NCBI RefSeq assembly: GCF_965644225.1
Contig: NZ_CBFFRJ010000001.1
Span: 1 to 64,000, forward strand
Direction of reading: 5' to 3'
DNA: 64,000 nt
Origin: CBFFRJ01 sp965644225
GTDB taxonomy: Bacteria; Pseudomonadota; Gammaproteobacteria; Enterobacterales; Enterobacteriaceae
Both the position numbers and the translations under genes were made by a program. Under the pieces are notes generated by a model. That model did no database searches. It worked only from the letters and a program-made list of their open reading frames with translations, and had not been told where the DNA came from. Below, piece by piece: positions 24,426-34,351 of this stretch; within the stretch, counting starts at the first letter, position 1; the number at the start of each line of letters is the position of its first letter.

Positions 24426-24912
24426 GAATTGACTTCCTCTGGCGATGAGAGGCCAGGATCTGGCACTAATTTGCTTACGGCGTTGAGCGAATCAGCCCTG
24501 CTCGCAAGCCCCCGCAGTCGTTCATCGGTTGTACATCCATCACGCTGTTTTTACGTTTCACTTTCAGACTGCATATTGAATTTTTATACCACTTAAAATG
24601 AAATAAAAATGCTATGCAGATCATAAAATCCTTCAGACTCTGTATACACGTTTTAGAATCCACGGCCTTGAAAAGGCAAATAAAACAATAAATACATGCA
24701 ATTAAACACGAAATGTGTTTAGTAAACATGCTCTTTTGCTGTGTGGTTACGCTATCAAACAATCAAAACTAAATTCCATAAAATTAAATTTGAAATTTTT
24801 AGTTCAAAAAATTACATTGGTACGGCATACTTTTCATCGGTTCTTGCACCCCGCCAGCCAGGTGCCGGTGCAACTTAGCATCGTAGAATTCTTTTCAAGA
24901 AGGTACATAGTG
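24426..24912. other. Non-coding AT-rich region, AraC-iolA divergent promoter
   Basis: These 487 bases carry no credible gene. The stretch from 24570 to 24830 is very AT-rich. TTGAA-N8-TTCAA (24789-24806) is a weak dyad, and no perfect GGAA-N6-TTCC motif is present. Promoters for iolA and the AraC gene must lie here. Confidence 0.5.
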
Positions 24913-26418
24913 ATGGAAACAGTCGGTAACTTTATCAACGGTAAAATCTGTCTGAGCAGCAGCGGTGAAACCCTGCCGGTCACCAATCCGGCCACGGGTG
25001 AAATCATTCGTGAAGTGACGCAAAGCACCAGCCAGGAGATGCTCGATGCCATCAGCAGCGCGCATCAGGCCTTCCCGGCGTGGAGTAAAACCGCGCCGTT
25101 GCGTCGTGCCCGTATTCTTTTTAAATTCAATGCATTACTTGAGCAGCACCGGGATGAACTGGCAGCGCTTATCGTCAGTGAGCATGGCAAAGTGTGGTCA
25201 GACGCGCTGGGTGAACTGACCCGCGGCATGGAAGTGGTTGAGTTTGCCTGCGGCATTCCCCACCTGAGTAAAGGTGAATACTCTGCCACCGTCGGCTCCG
25301 GCGTTGACAGCTATTCTTTAATGCAGCCGCTGGGCGTAGTGGCGGGCATCACGCCGTTTAACTTCCCGGCGATGGTGCCAATGTGGATGTTCCCTATCGC
25401 CTTGGCCTGCGGCAATACCTTCGTCCTTAAGCCACCGGCTCCGGTTCCCTCTGCTTCGCTGCGTCTTGCCGAGTTACTAAAAGAAGCAGGCCTGCCGGAT
25501 GGCGTCTTTAACGTGGTGCACTGTGGTAATGAAGCAGCCAGTCTGCTGACCAGCGATCCACGAATTCAGGCCGTGAGCTTTGTCGGATCCTCCGGCGTTG
25601 CCGAGCACATCTACACCACGGCCAGCGCACACGGCAAACGGGTGCAGGCGTTTGGCGCGGCGAAAAACCACGCGATTGTCATGCCGGATGCGGATATCGA
25701 CGCCACCGTCAGTGCGATCATGGGCGGCGCATACGGCTCCGCAGGCGAACGTTGCATGGCCTTACCGGTGGTGGTAGCTGTCGGGGACGACACCGCAGAC
25801 CGACTGATTGCCCGCCTGACTCCGCTGATTAAAGCCCTGCGTATTGGCCCCGGCGATGTTCGTGGCGAGCAGGAAAACGAGATGGGCCCGGTGGTATCCC
25901 GCGCGCATCAGCAAAAAGTACTCGGCTATATCGATAAAGGCGAACGTGAAGGCGCAAAACTGCTGATCGATGGTCGCAACTATCGTGTCCCAGGTCATGC
26001 CAATGGCTTCTTTGTTGGTGGTACGCTGTTCGACCATGTGACCACCGATATGACCATCTGGCGTGAAGAGATTTTCGGGCCGGTATTAGGGATTGTGCGC
26101 GTGGCGGATTATGCCGAAGCTATTCGCACCGTCAATGCTCATGAGTTTGGCAACGGCAGCGTAATTTTCACCACCAACGGCCACTATGCCCGCGATTTTG
26201 TGCAGGAAGTGGAAGCCGGCATGGTGGGTGTGAATATTCCGGTTCCGGTGCCCGTGGCGTTTCACTCTTTTGGCGGCTGGAAACGTTCCGTGTTCGGTGC
26301 GCTTAACGTCCATGGGCCAGACGGCGTGCGCTTCTATACCCGCATGAAAACCGTCACTACCCGCTGGCCAAACGGGCAACAGATTGTTTCTGAGTTTAGT
26401 ATGCCAACCCTTGGCTAA
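24913..26418 (+). CDS. iolA: Methylmalonate-semialdehyde dehydrogenase (CoA-acylating)
   Basis: This 501-residue aldehyde dehydrogenase of the IolA/MmsA group turns malonate semialdehyde, the aldolase product of inositol breakdown, into acetyl-CoA. The catalytic Cys 281 is in GSAGERCMALP. GITPFNFPAMVP is the NAD site, and GAAKNHAIVMPDA replaces the classic general-base Glu motif, as expected for CoA-acylating members. The start ATG at 24913 has AAGAAGG nine bases before it. The open frame extends upstream to 24715 without a ribosome site or conservation, so that extension is rejected. Confidence 0.94.
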   Translation: METVGNFINGKICLSSSGETLPVTNPATGEIIREVTQSTSQEMLDAISSAHQAFPAWSKTAPLRRARILFKFNALLEQHRDELAALIVSEHGKVWSDALGELTRGMEVVEFACGIPHLSKGEYSATVGSGVDSYSLMQPLGVVAGITPFNFPAMVPMWMFPIALACGNTFVLKPPAPVPSASLRLAELLKEAGLPDGVFNVVHCGNEAASLLTSDPRIQAVSFVGSSGVAEHIYTTASAHGKRVQAFGAAKNHAIVMPDADIDATVSAIMGGAYGSAGERCMALPVVVAVGDDTADRLIARLTPLIKALRIGPGDVRGEQENEMGPVVSRAHQQKVLGYIDKGEREGAKLLIDGRNYRVPGHANGFFVGGTLFDHVTTDMTIWREEIFGPVLGIVRVADYAEAIRTVNAHEFGNGSVIFTTNGHYARDFVQEVEAGMVGVNIPVPVPVAFHSFGGWKRSVFGALNVHGPDGVRFYTRMKTVTTRWPNGQQIVSEFSMPTLG

Positions 26419-26442
26419 CGACCTTTCAGAAAGGAGAAGAGT

Positions 26443-27252
26443 ATGGCCAACTTGCTGAGTCAGTGTTCCGCCAGTACGGGCAGAATTCAGCATATCACCC
26501 CGCAAAATGCGGGGTGGGATTATGTCGGTTTTGATGTCTGGCGGCTTAAAGCGGGCGAGTCTGTTGAGCTGCCCGCCGACGAGCTTGAGCGATGCCTGGT
26601 GCTGATCGCGGGCATCGCGAGTATCAAAGCGGCCGACCACGATTTTCAGCAGATCGGCAAGCGCATGAGTCCTTTCGAACGCACCCCGGCCTTTTCAGTC
26701 TACGTGCCGCATCACACGCAGGCTCTGGTGGTGGCTGAGTCCGATCTGGAACTGGCGGTGTGCAGCGCTCCAGGGTTTGGCGAGCTGCCGGTACGCCTGA
26801 TTGCCCCGCAGGATGTGGGCGTGGAGCATCGTGGTAAAGGGAAGAATCAGCGTCTGGTACACAACATTTTGCCGGACGATAGCCCGGCCGACAGTCTGCT
26901 GGTAGTGGAGGTCTATACCCGCGAGGGTGACACCAGCTCCTGGCCTGCGCATAAGCACGATACGCCGGTTGAAGGTCAGGAAACCTATCTCGAAGAGACC
27001 TACTATCACCGTTTTGATCCGCCGCAGGGCTTCTGCCTGCAACGGGTTTACACCGATGACCGTAGCCTTGATGAGTGCATGGCCGTTTATGACCGGGGCG
27101 TGGTGAAAGTACCGCGTGGTTACCACCCTGTCGCCACCATCGCCGGGTATGATAACTACTATCTGAATGTGATGGCTGGCCCGAACCGTAAATGGCAGTT
27201 TACATGGGAAGTCGACCACGCGTGGATTAACTCCCCGGCGTACCCGCGTTAA
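26443..27252 (+). CDS. iolB: 5-Deoxy-glucuronate isomerase
   Basis: This 269-residue bicupin of the KduI/IolB family isomerises 5-deoxy-D-glucuronate to 2-deoxy-5-keto-D-gluconate, the substrate of IolC. The metal site is visible in SSWPAHKHDTP and LEETYYHRF (His, His, Glu), with the later His in RGYHPVATI. It follows iolA by 24 bases, with AAAGGAG before the ATG, and the pair ends at a strong terminator. Confidence 0.95.
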   Translation: MANLLSQCSASTGRIQHITPQNAGWDYVGFDVWRLKAGESVELPADELERCLVLIAGIASIKAADHDFQQIGKRMSPFERTPAFSVYVPHHTQALVVAESDLELAVCSAPGFGELPVRLIAPQDVGVEHRGKGKNQRLVHNILPDDSPADSLLVVEVYTREGDTSSWPAHKHDTPVEGQETYLEETYYHRFDPPQGFCLQRVYTDDRSLDECMAVYDRGVVKVPRGYHPVATIAGYDNYYLNVMAGPNRKWQFTWEVDHAWINSPAYPR

Positions 27253-27298
27253 GTTCCGACCGTTGTAAGCAGTAACACCGATAAATGCTGTAACTATT

Positions 27299-27327
27299 GC
27301 CGGTCTTGTTTAAAGACCGGCTTTTTT
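27299..27327 (+). terminator. Terminator of iolAB
   Basis: Perfect 9-bp stem GCCGGTCTT / AAGACCGGC (27299-27307, 27313-27321) with a five-base loop and six T residues behind it. Confidence 0.9.
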
Positions 27328-27347
27328 GTTGCCTGCACTTCGAAATA

Positions 27348-28781
27348 TCAGGCTGTCACATTCGGTTTGTTGCCTGATAAAGCCTGAAGTTTACTGGCCG
27401 CCAGCGCTTCAATTTCCGTCAACGGCACACCTTTAGTTTCCGGTACATAGCGGGAGATAAACAGGTAGCACACCAGGTTAAAGACCACGAAGATCCACAT
27501 TGAAAAAGCGCCGCCAAACTGCGCCTGTAGCCAGGCATTATCATTCACCACCGGGAAGAGCAGCGAAATAAGGAAGTTGGCAATCCACATCAGACTGACC
27601 GCCAGCCCCATCCCAAAGCCTTTAATTTTTTCCGGGAAGACTTCAGAGATAAGCACCCAGGCTCCCACACTCCAGCTCACCGCAAAGAACAGCATAAAGA
27701 ACAGAATGCCGAAGAGGGTGAGATAACCGGTGTCGTGGGTATACAGACCATAAGAGGCTATCAGCAGGCCGACAATTGACCCCAACGTGCCCGCCTTCAT
27801 AATCGGAATGCGTCCATAGCGGTCAAACAGGATCATGCCGATAAAGCTGCCCACCATATTGCAGACCGCGATAAAAATGGTCTGGAACATCACCACTTCG
27901 GTACTGGCGTTTTTCAGCATCAGTGGCGCGTAGTAGTTCATCACATTCACGCCGGTGAATTGCTGCAACACGGCGATACAGCAGCCGACCAGCAAAATGT
28001 ATTTCAGCACCGGTGACTGACTCAGCGTCTGTGACTCCTGCCTGCCGCCATTATTGCTGACGCCATTTTCTTTCATCGTTGCAAAAATAGCCCGCACTTC
28101 CGCTGCCGACAGACCGGAATAAACCTTCGCCAGCACCCGCAATGATCCCTCTTCAGATTTATGATTCCGCGCACACCAGGCCGGCGACTCCGGCAGAAAA
28201 ATGATCATCGCCAGCATCGCAACGGAGGGAATAACCTGTACCAGAAGCATTGTTTTCCAGCCCTGGGAGACCAGCAGCGCTTCGCTCATCCCCTTCGCGA
28301 TCGCGTAGTTAATGATAAAGACCAGCACCTGCCCCAACACCACGACAATATTGTAGATCCCCAGCGCCTTGCCTCTGATTTGCGCAGGCGCCAGCTCCGC
28401 CATATACATCGTTGAGGCGGTGCCAGCCATCCCGACAGCAAAGCCACAGACAATCCTTGCGAGTGAGAAAATGGCAAAGGACTCGCTGAATGCCGCCGCC
28501 AGCGAGGAGAGAATAAAGATAATGGCGATAATCAGGAGGGCCGTTTTGCGCCCCAGTTTATCGGCAATTTTCCCGCCGCAGAGCGCACCGACAATACAAC
28601 CGATCACAATACTGGATACCGCCCAGCCTGTTTCAGCTGGACTGAGTTGATAGAACTTTTGCAGAGGCAGGATAACCCCCGTAATTACCGCAGTTGAATA
28701 CCCAAACATCAGCCCTGCCAGGGCGGCAATACAACACAATGCATACACATAGGCCGAATTGTACTGATTTTTCTGACTCAT
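27348..28781 (-). CDS. iolT: MFS sugar porter, likely myo-inositol:H+ symporter
   Basis: This 477-residue, twelve-span inner-membrane transporter has the sugar-porter signatures GGKIADKLGRKTALL between spans 2 and 3, the matching FDRYGRIPIMKAG after span 8 and the C-terminal PETKGVPLTEIE. It is closest in style to the enterobacterial IolT1 inositol symporters. The start is the ATG with GGGAGAAGG in front (28781); a longer reading frame to 28832 has no such site. It is a single gene convergent with iolAB. Upstream, GAAAAAATATTTC (28846-28858) is a weak dyad. Confidence 0.87.
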   Translation of the reverse strand: MSQKNQYNSAYVYALCCIAALAGLMFGYSTAVITGVILPLQKFYQLSPAETGWAVSSIVIGCIVGALCGGKIADKLGRKTALLIIAIIFILSSLAAAFSESFAIFSLARIVCGFAVGMAGTASTMYMAELAPAQIRGKALGIYNIVVVLGQVLVFIINYAIAKGMSEALLVSQGWKTMLLVQVIPSVAMLAMIIFLPESPAWCARNHKSEEGSLRVLAKVYSGLSAAEVRAIFATMKENGVSNNGGRQESQTLSQSPVLKYILLVGCCIAVLQQFTGVNVMNYYAPLMLKNASTEVVMFQTIFIAVCNMVGSFIGMILFDRYGRIPIMKAGTLGSIVGLLIASYGLYTHDTGYLTLFGILFFMLFFAVSWSVGAWVLISEVFPEKIKGFGMGLAVSLMWIANFLISLLFPVVNDNAWLQAQFGGAFSMWIFVVFNLVCYLFISRYVPETKGVPLTEIEALAASKLQALSGNKPNVTA

Positions 28782-29007
28782 ACCTTCTCCCTTGCTGTTA
28801 TGAAACATCCACAATGAAAAATTTGATCGCATTTTTATATTTATAGAAAAAATATTTCACGAAGGGGATCACGAAATCGCTATGCATCGGCAAAAAATGG
28901 CCATCAGGTGTGGGTTAACCACAATAGAGCAGGAATTAAAATTTCATTAGAAATGGAAAATGGAATTAAAGCAGGGAGTAAAAACAGTGGGGGGTATAGG
29001 GTTGAAT

Positions 29008-29047
29008 GCATAACCGATGATCGCGACCTGGCGACCATCGGTTATGC
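29008..29047. repeat. Long inverted repeat between iolT promoter and iolR end
   Basis: A perfect 12-bp stem (29008-29019 with 29036-29047) is joined by an inner TCGC/GCGA pair (29021-29024, 29031-29034). It lies six bases after the iolR stop codon (29054). On the minus strand no T-run follows, so it is not a typical intrinsic terminator; it may stabilise the iolR mRNA end or bind a protein. Confidence 0.6.
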
Positions 29048-29053
29048 GGAGAA

Positions 29054-29884
29054 TTACTGCCCCAGCGCCAGGGAAACGGCCAGGGTTTGCGCCAGGCACA
29101 TAGAAGCGACCTGCGAGCGGAAGCCATCGACCTGAGCTTCGCGGACCACAAAGCACACCTCGCTGAAGGCCGCCAGCGGGCTGACCTGGCTGTCGGTAAT
29201 GGCAATATGGTGTGCGCCACGCTGCGCGCCGAGCTCAACCAGTTCAACCACTTCCTGGGCGTAAGGCGAGTAGCTGATGGCAACCACCACGTCATTCGGG
29301 CCAACCATGCTGAGTTGTTCGGAGAACATGCCGCCCAGACCATCGATTAAAAATGCCCGCCGTTCCAGATGACGCAACGCATAGGTTAAATAGCTGGCGA
29401 CGCTGAAAGAGCGGCGCAGACCAATCACATAGATATTCTCGGCATTACGCAGCAAAGAGACCGCCGCATCCAGTTGTTCACTCTTGATCTGCACCGGCAG
29501 TTGCTGCAAAACCTGAGCATTGACCATTGAGAACAGCTTAAGAATTTCAGCGGGTTTTTCCGGAGTCGGTTCGCCTTCGTCGTTGCTTTTCTGCCGGAAT
29601 AAGCGGGCGCGCTCGGTATAGCTAACGGTCTCTTCCATCAGATGTTGACGGAATACCTGTTTCATTTCGTTAAAGCCGCTAAAACCGAAAGCGTTAGCAA
29701 AACGAATTAATGTCGAGGGAGGGACATCAGCATGCTGAGCAATGGATGCCACGGTATCGAAAGCCACGCTGTTACTGTTATCCAGAATGTATTGCGCGAC
29801 CTGCTTCAGACGTTTACTGAGCGAATCATAGCGACTACGGATATCGTCCTGAAGTAAAGAAAGCTGTGTTTGTTGTTTTGACAT
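29054..29884 (-). CDS. iolR: RpiR-family repressor of the inositol genes
   Basis: This 276-residue regulator has the RpiR layout: an N-terminal helix-turn-helix (TVASIAQHADVPPSTLIRFANAFGFSGFNEMK, residues about 42-75) and a C-terminal SIS domain that binds sugar phosphates (IYVIGLRRSFSVASYL, VVVAISYSPYAQEVVEL). Salmonella IolR is of the same type and represses all iol genes. The ATG at 29884 is preferred over a GTG three codons earlier. It lies at the right border of the island next to mpl. Confidence 0.9.
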   Translation of the reverse strand: MSKQQTQLSLLQDDIRSRYDSLSKRLKQVAQYILDNSNSVAFDTVASIAQHADVPPSTLIRFANAFGFSGFNEMKQVFRQHLMEETVSYTERARLFRQKSNDEGEPTPEKPAEILKLFSMVNAQVLQQLPVQIKSEQLDAAVSLLRNAENIYVIGLRRSFSVASYLTYALRHLERRAFLIDGLGGMFSEQLSMVGPNDVVVAISYSPYAQEVVELVELGAQRGAHHIAITDSQVSPLAAFSEVCFVVREAQVDGFRSQVASMCLAQTLAVSLALGQ

Positions 29885-30052
29885 ATAACCCACTCTTGCA
29901 GAACAAAAATTTCACTAAAGCGGATACTAGCAAAAAAAATTTGAATCTTCATTCGGCGTAGCTAAAAATGCGTTTTATCGCACTTAAAAAATAAGCCGGG
30001 TTGGGGAGATATGGGGAAAGGCCCGGCAGCGGCTGCCACCGGGCGCAGGCAC

Positions 30053-31426
30053 TTACTCTACGGCTTCGGCTTTTTTCGCCAGGCCGTCCAGCAGTTTCTG
30101 ATGAATACCACCGAAACCGCCGTTACTCATCACCAGAATATGATCGCCCGGCAGTGCGGTTTTGAGGATCATATCGGCCAGCGTATCCACGTCGCCGCTC
30201 CAGTGCGCGGGCTGCACACAGGCATCCGCCACTTCGGCAACCTGCCACGGAATATGCGGCGGCTGGAGCAGGAACACCTCATCGGCACGGCCCAGAGACG
30301 GCGCCAGATCGTCTTTACTGTGGCCCATCTTCATGGTGTTGGAGCGCGGTTCGAGAACGGCGATAATCCGCGCGGTACCGCCAACTTTGCTACGCAGCGC
30401 CGCAAGCGTCGCCAGAATGGCCGTCGGATGATGGGCGAAATCGTCGTAGACGTTAACGCCGTAGGCTTCTCCGCGCAATTCCAGGCGGCGGCGGGCGTTG
30501 ATAAACGACCCTAACGCCTCGGCGGCATCTTTCGGCGCCACACCCACATGACGCGCAGCGGCAATCGCCATCAGCCCGTTATGCATGTTGTGTTCACCCA
30601 CCAGACCCCATTGCACCTGACCCACCACTTCACCATCAAGCAGGACTTCCCAGCTGGAGGCATCGGTGGTCAGTTTTTTCGCCAGCCAGTGGCCCTGTTC
30701 GCCCACCAGCTCCTGCTCGCTCCAGCAGCCCATCGCCAGGGTTTGTTTCAGGTTGATGTCGTTTTCCGGCCAGATGATTTTGCCCTGCCCCGGCACTATC
30801 CGCACCAGATGGTGGAACTGTTTCTGGATGGCTTTCAGATCGTCGAAAATATCCGCATGATCAAACTCGAGGTTATTGAGGATCAAGGTACGCGGGCAGT
30901 AGTGAACGAACTTGGAGCGTTTATCAAAAAACGCACAGTCGTATTCATCGGCTTCAATTACAAAGAACGGGCTTTCGCCCAGACGAGCGGAAACCTCGAA
31001 ATTGCCCGGTACGCCGCCAATGACAAACCCTGGCTTGTAACCACAGCCTTCGAGGATCCAGGTCACCATCCCTGCCGTGGTGGTTTTACCGTGCGTACCG
31101 GCAACGGCCAGCACCCAGCGGTCGCACAGCACAAAATCATGCAGCCACTGCGGGCCGGACATAAACGGAATATTTCTTTCCAGCACCGCTTCAACACAGG
31201 GATTGCCGCGCGTCATGGCATTGCCGATGATCACCAGATCCGGCGCGTTATCCAGTTGGCTGGCGTCATAACCCTGAATAAGTTCAATGCCTTGCTTCTT
31301 AAGCAAGGTACTCATCGGCGGATACACATTGGCGTCCGAACCCGTTACTTCGTGACCCAGGGAGCGAGCCAGCAGCGCCAGTCCGCCCATAAAAGTGCCG
31401 CAAATCCCCAATATATGAATGCGCAT
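30053..31426 (-). CDS. mpl: Murein peptide ligase
   Basis: This 457-residue cytoplasmic Mur-ligase-family enzyme joins recycled tripeptide L-Ala-gamma-D-Glu-mDAP to UDP-N-acetylmuramate. The ATP P-loop GTHGKTTTAGM is at about residue 115, and the ligase core continues through IEADEYDCAFFDKRS and NVYDDFAHHPTAI, the latter with the family's His pair. It is divergent from fbp, as in E. coli, with 174 bases between. Confidence 0.95.
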   Translation of the reverse strand: MRIHILGICGTFMGGLALLARSLGHEVTGSDANVYPPMSTLLKKQGIELIQGYDASQLDNAPDLVIIGNAMTRGNPCVEAVLERNIPFMSGPQWLHDFVLCDRWVLAVAGTHGKTTTAGMVTWILEGCGYKPGFVIGGVPGNFEVSARLGESPFFVIEADEYDCAFFDKRSKFVHYCPRTLILNNLEFDHADIFDDLKAIQKQFHHLVRIVPGQGKIIWPENDINLKQTLAMGCWSEQELVGEQGHWLAKKLTTDASSWEVLLDGEVVGQVQWGLVGEHNMHNGLMAIAAARHVGVAPKDAAEALGSFINARRRLELRGEAYGVNVYDDFAHHPTAILATLAALRSKVGGTARIIAVLEPRSNTMKMGHSKDDLAPSLGRADEVFLLQPPHIPWQVAEVADACVQPAHWSGDVDTLADMILKTALPGDHILVMSNGGFGGIHQKLLDGLAKKAEAVE

Positions 31427-31600
31427 TCGTCTCTTTCCTTATTCTCTTCGGCACATATTTTACCCGCATGTATCCCATGACGGAAATGCATTTAAGGATA
31501 ATCTGTATTCTGCTGGCGCGATTCACCTGTGCGCGAACATTTGAAACTTTGTTAGTATTGTTGAGGTCACACTACTCCACATAAAATGCAGGGACAGGGT

Positions 31601-32599
31601 ATGAAAACGTTAGGTGAATTTATTGTTGAGAAACAGCATGAGTTTTCTCACGCTACCGGTGAGTTAACCGCGCTGCTGTCAGCAATAAAACTGGGTGCCA
31701 AGATCATCCATCGCGATATCAATAAAGCCGGTCTGGTTGATATCCTGGGTGCCAGCGGTGCTGAAAACGTGCAGGGTGAAGTGCAGCAAAAACTTGACCT
31801 GTTCGCAAATGAAAAACTGAAAGCCGCACTGCGCGCACGTGATATCGTTGCCGGGATCGCTTCCGAAGAAGAAGATGAAATCGTCGTCTTCGAAGGCTGT
31901 GAACATGCAAAGTATGTCGTGCTGATGGACCCGCTGGATGGCTCCAGCAACATCGATGTTAACGTCTCTGTCGGGACTATCTTCTCTATCTACCGCCGCG
32001 TGACGCCGGTTGGAACGCCGGTTACCGAAGAAGACTTCCTGCAACCAGGCAGCCAGCAGGTCGCCGCGGGTTATGTGGTCTATGGTTCATCCACCATGCT
32101 GGTCTACACCACCGGCTGCGGTGTGCACGCCTTCACCTACGATCCCTCTTTGGGCGTGTTCTGCCTCTGCCAGGAACGTATGCACTTCCCGGAAAAGGGC
32201 ACCACTTACTCCATTAACGAAGGCAACTACATCAAATTCCCGCTGGGCGTGAAAAAGTATCTCAAGTTCTGCCAGGAAGAAGATAAACCGACGCTGCGCC
32301 CTTACACCACGCGCTACATCGGTTCGCTGGTCGCCGACTTCCATCGTAACCTGCTCAAAGGCGGGATCTACCTCTACCCAAGCACCGCCAGCCACCCGGA
32401 AGGGAAACTGCGTCTGCTGTATGAGTGCAATCCGATGGCCTTCCTCGCCGAACAGGCTGGCGGTAAAGCAAGCGACGGTAAAGAGCGTATTCTGGATATC
32501 GTGCCGGAAAGCCTGCACCAGCGTCGTCCATTCTTCGTCGGTAACGAACATATGGTCGATGACGTAGAGCGCTTTATGCGTGAGTTCCCGGACGCATAA
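31601..32599 (+). CDS. fbp: Fructose-1,6-bisphosphatase, class I
   Basis: This 332-residue enzyme removes the 1-phosphate from fructose 1,6-bisphosphate in gluconeogenesis. The metal-binding motif DPLDGSSNIDVN is at residues 113-124, the acidic EEEDE is at 89-93 and GGIYLYPSTASHPEGKLR is the substrate site. The start ATG at 31601 has GGGACAGGG ahead of it; an ATG five codons earlier is less likely. It is the core gene expected next to mpl. A REP-like repeat follows the stop. Confidence 0.95.
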   Translation: MKTLGEFIVEKQHEFSHATGELTALLSAIKLGAKIIHRDINKAGLVDILGASGAENVQGEVQQKLDLFANEKLKAALRARDIVAGIASEEEDEIVVFEGCEHAKYVVLMDPLDGSSNIDVNVSVGTIFSIYRRVTPVGTPVTEEDFLQPGSQQVAAGYVVYGSSTMLVYTTGCGVHAFTYDPSLGVFCLCQERMHFPEKGTTYSINEGNYIKFPLGVKKYLKFCQEEDKPTLRPYTTRYIGSLVADFHRNLLKGGIYLYPSTASHPEGKLRLLYECNPMAFLAEQAGGKASDGKERILDIVPESLHQRRPFFVGNEHMVDDVERFMREFPDA

Positions 32600-32616
32600 G
32601 TTCTGAGATAACGGTT

Positions 32617-32670
32617 CCCCTCACCCTAAAAGGGCGAGGGGACAGATCAAGAAAGTGATTGGGGTGAGGG
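32617..32670. repeat. REP-type repeat after fbp
   Basis: CCCCTCACCCT-AAA-AGGGCGAGGGG (32617-32641) forms a stem with one mismatch, and GGGGTGAGGG recurs in inverted sense at 32661-32670. It resembles the target of the IS110 element (CTCACCC core). It may also end transcription from both sides. Confidence 0.6.
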
Positions 32671-32680
32671 TATGAGTCGG

Positions 32681-34243
32681 TTACGCGCTCTGCAAACGGA
32701 AAGAGGCCATCGCTTCCAGCAGTTCACGGGACTGTTCTTCCAGCGAACGGGTCGCCGCTGAAGACTGTTGCACCAGTGCGGCGTTCTGCTGTGCGGTCTC
32801 ATCCATCTGACTGACAGCAATATTCACCTGCTCAATTCCCCTGCTTTGCTCTTTAGACGCGCTGGCAATCTCGCGCATCAGCTTCGTCATCCGCATCACT
32901 TCAGACGCAATTTCATCCATGGTTTCGCCTGCCTGCATCGCCAGATCGCTGCCTTCGGAAACCTGCGACTGAGAGCTACTGATAAGCTGGCGGATCTCTT
33001 TGGCGGCATCCCCGCTGCGGCTTGCCAGATTACGGACTTCCCCTGCTACAACCGCAAAGCCGCGCCCCTGCTCTCCCGCACGCGCCGCTTCTACCGCCGC
33101 GTTCAGCGCCAGAATATTGGTCTGGAAAGCGATACTGTCAATCATGCTAAGGATGTCGGCAATACGGCTGGAGCTGTCGGAGATATCGCGCATTTTTTCA
33201 ATGACGTAGCAGACCATTTCACTGCCGCGATCGGCGGTATCGGATACCGCTTTCGCCAGCTGGTGCGCCTGATCGGCGTTATCGGCGTTCTGTTTCACCG
33301 TGGCGGTGATCTCTTCCATGCTGGCCGCCGTCTGCTCCAGCGACGTGGCGGTCGATTCAGTACGCTGCGCCAGATCGACGTTCCCCAGCGACAGCTCACG
33401 GCTGCCGGTGTCGATTTGCGAACTGGCATCCCGCACCCGGGTCACTGAGTTGATCAGCGAATAGCGCATATTATCAATCGCCGCATTCAGACGGTGAAAC
33501 TCTTTACTGGCGGTGTTAGCGCTTACTTCGGTGAGATTCCCCGCCGCCACGTGCTCCAGCTGTTCGATGGAGGCATCCAGAGGTTTGAGCAGCATATGAC
33601 GCAGAGAGAGCCAGGCCAGCACAATCACGCCAGCCGCGGCCAGCGCCACCACCACAATCAGCATCATGACAAAGTTCTTGCTCGACTGAACGGCATCCAC
33701 TTCCGCCTTGCCGCGCGCTTCCCCCCAGGCCTGGAATGCCTGCATATCGTTATCAAACTGACGGGAGATGGGGATAAGTTTGCTTTCCAGCAGGGAGTAA
33801 TAGTCATCCGCGCTTTGCGCTTTTAAGGCCGCCTGCATCGGCCCGATCCCTTGCTCGCTGTAGACGGCATAGCTTTTGGCGACCTGGGTCAGCAACTGCG
33901 TACCCTGCTCGTCATCCACCCCGGCGCTGAACACGCTGTCCAGCGCTTTCTTACCTTTTGCTATCTCGTCATTGATGTCGTTAACCGACTTAGCGGCATC
34001 ATCCAGCAGACCCACTTCCATCATCCGCACGGCCTGGCCCGACTCATTTCGCGCTCGCAAAATTCGCGTGTAGCCTTCGTTAAGGCGCGCCATTTTCTCG
34101 CCTTGCAGAACGCTGATGCGCTCCAGCGAAGAAGAACTTTTGCTAAGAGCATAAACCCCCATGCCGCTCACCAGCAGCAGGAGAAAAGTCATTACGGCGA
34201 GAAGCGAAAGCAAGCCGGTGCGAAGCGAGAGCGTTCTGAGCAT
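32681..34243 (-). CDS. Methyl-accepting chemotaxis protein
   Basis: This 520-residue transducer has a first membrane span at residues about 11-30, a periplasmic four-helix-bundle sensor to about 190, a second span (MMLIVVVALAAAGVIVLAWL), a HAMP linker and the cytoplasmic coiled-coil with the conserved tip IAFQTNILALNAAVEAARAG. It signals to CheA/CheW. It has no C-terminal NWETF pentapeptide; it ends in MASFRLQSA, so it would depend on other receptors for efficient CheR methylation. It sits between fbp and yjfF, which are adjacent in E. coli. The ligand is unknown. Downstream, 32600-32680 holds the REP repeat. Confidence 0.92.
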   Translation of the reverse strand: MLRTLSLRTGLLSLLAVMTFLLLLVSGMGVYALSKSSSSLERISVLQGEKMARLNEGYTRILRARNESGQAVRMMEVGLLDDAAKSVNDINDEIAKGKKALDSVFSAGVDDEQGTQLLTQVAKSYAVYSEQGIGPMQAALKAQSADDYYSLLESKLIPISRQFDNDMQAFQAWGEARGKAEVDAVQSSKNFVMMLIVVVALAAAGVIVLAWLSLRHMLLKPLDASIEQLEHVAAGNLTEVSANTASKEFHRLNAAIDNMRYSLINSVTRVRDASSQIDTGSRELSLGNVDLAQRTESTATSLEQTAASMEEITATVKQNADNADQAHQLAKAVSDTADRGSEMVCYVIEKMRDISDSSSRIADILSMIDSIAFQTNILALNAAVEAARAGEQGRGFAVVAGEVRNLASRSGDAAKEIRQLISSSQSQVSEGSDLAMQAGETMDEIASEVMRMTKLMREIASASKEQSRGIEQVNIAVSQMDETAQQNAALVQQSSAATRSLEEQSRELLEAMASFRLQSA

Positions 34244-34351
34244 GATAGTTTTTCCGGTAACAGAGATTCTTTCAGGCGTAAATTAAGCCTCATTGGCAGG
34301 TTATCGTCCGCCACCGGAAAAACTTTAATTCTTTTTAATTATTTCAATGTG

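Noticed and set aside
24475..24762. 95-codon minus-strand frame before iolA
   Set aside because: No ribosome site and no recognisable family; lies in a promoter region.
24715..24912. Extended N-terminus of iolA (66 codons upstream of ATG 24913)
   Set aside because: AT-rich, unlike the enzyme family, and no ribosome site; a good one precedes 24913.
30548..31480. 310-codon open frame opposite mpl
   Set aside because: Antisense to a well-conserved gene; the composition looks like a mirror of GC-rich codons, with no family resemblance.
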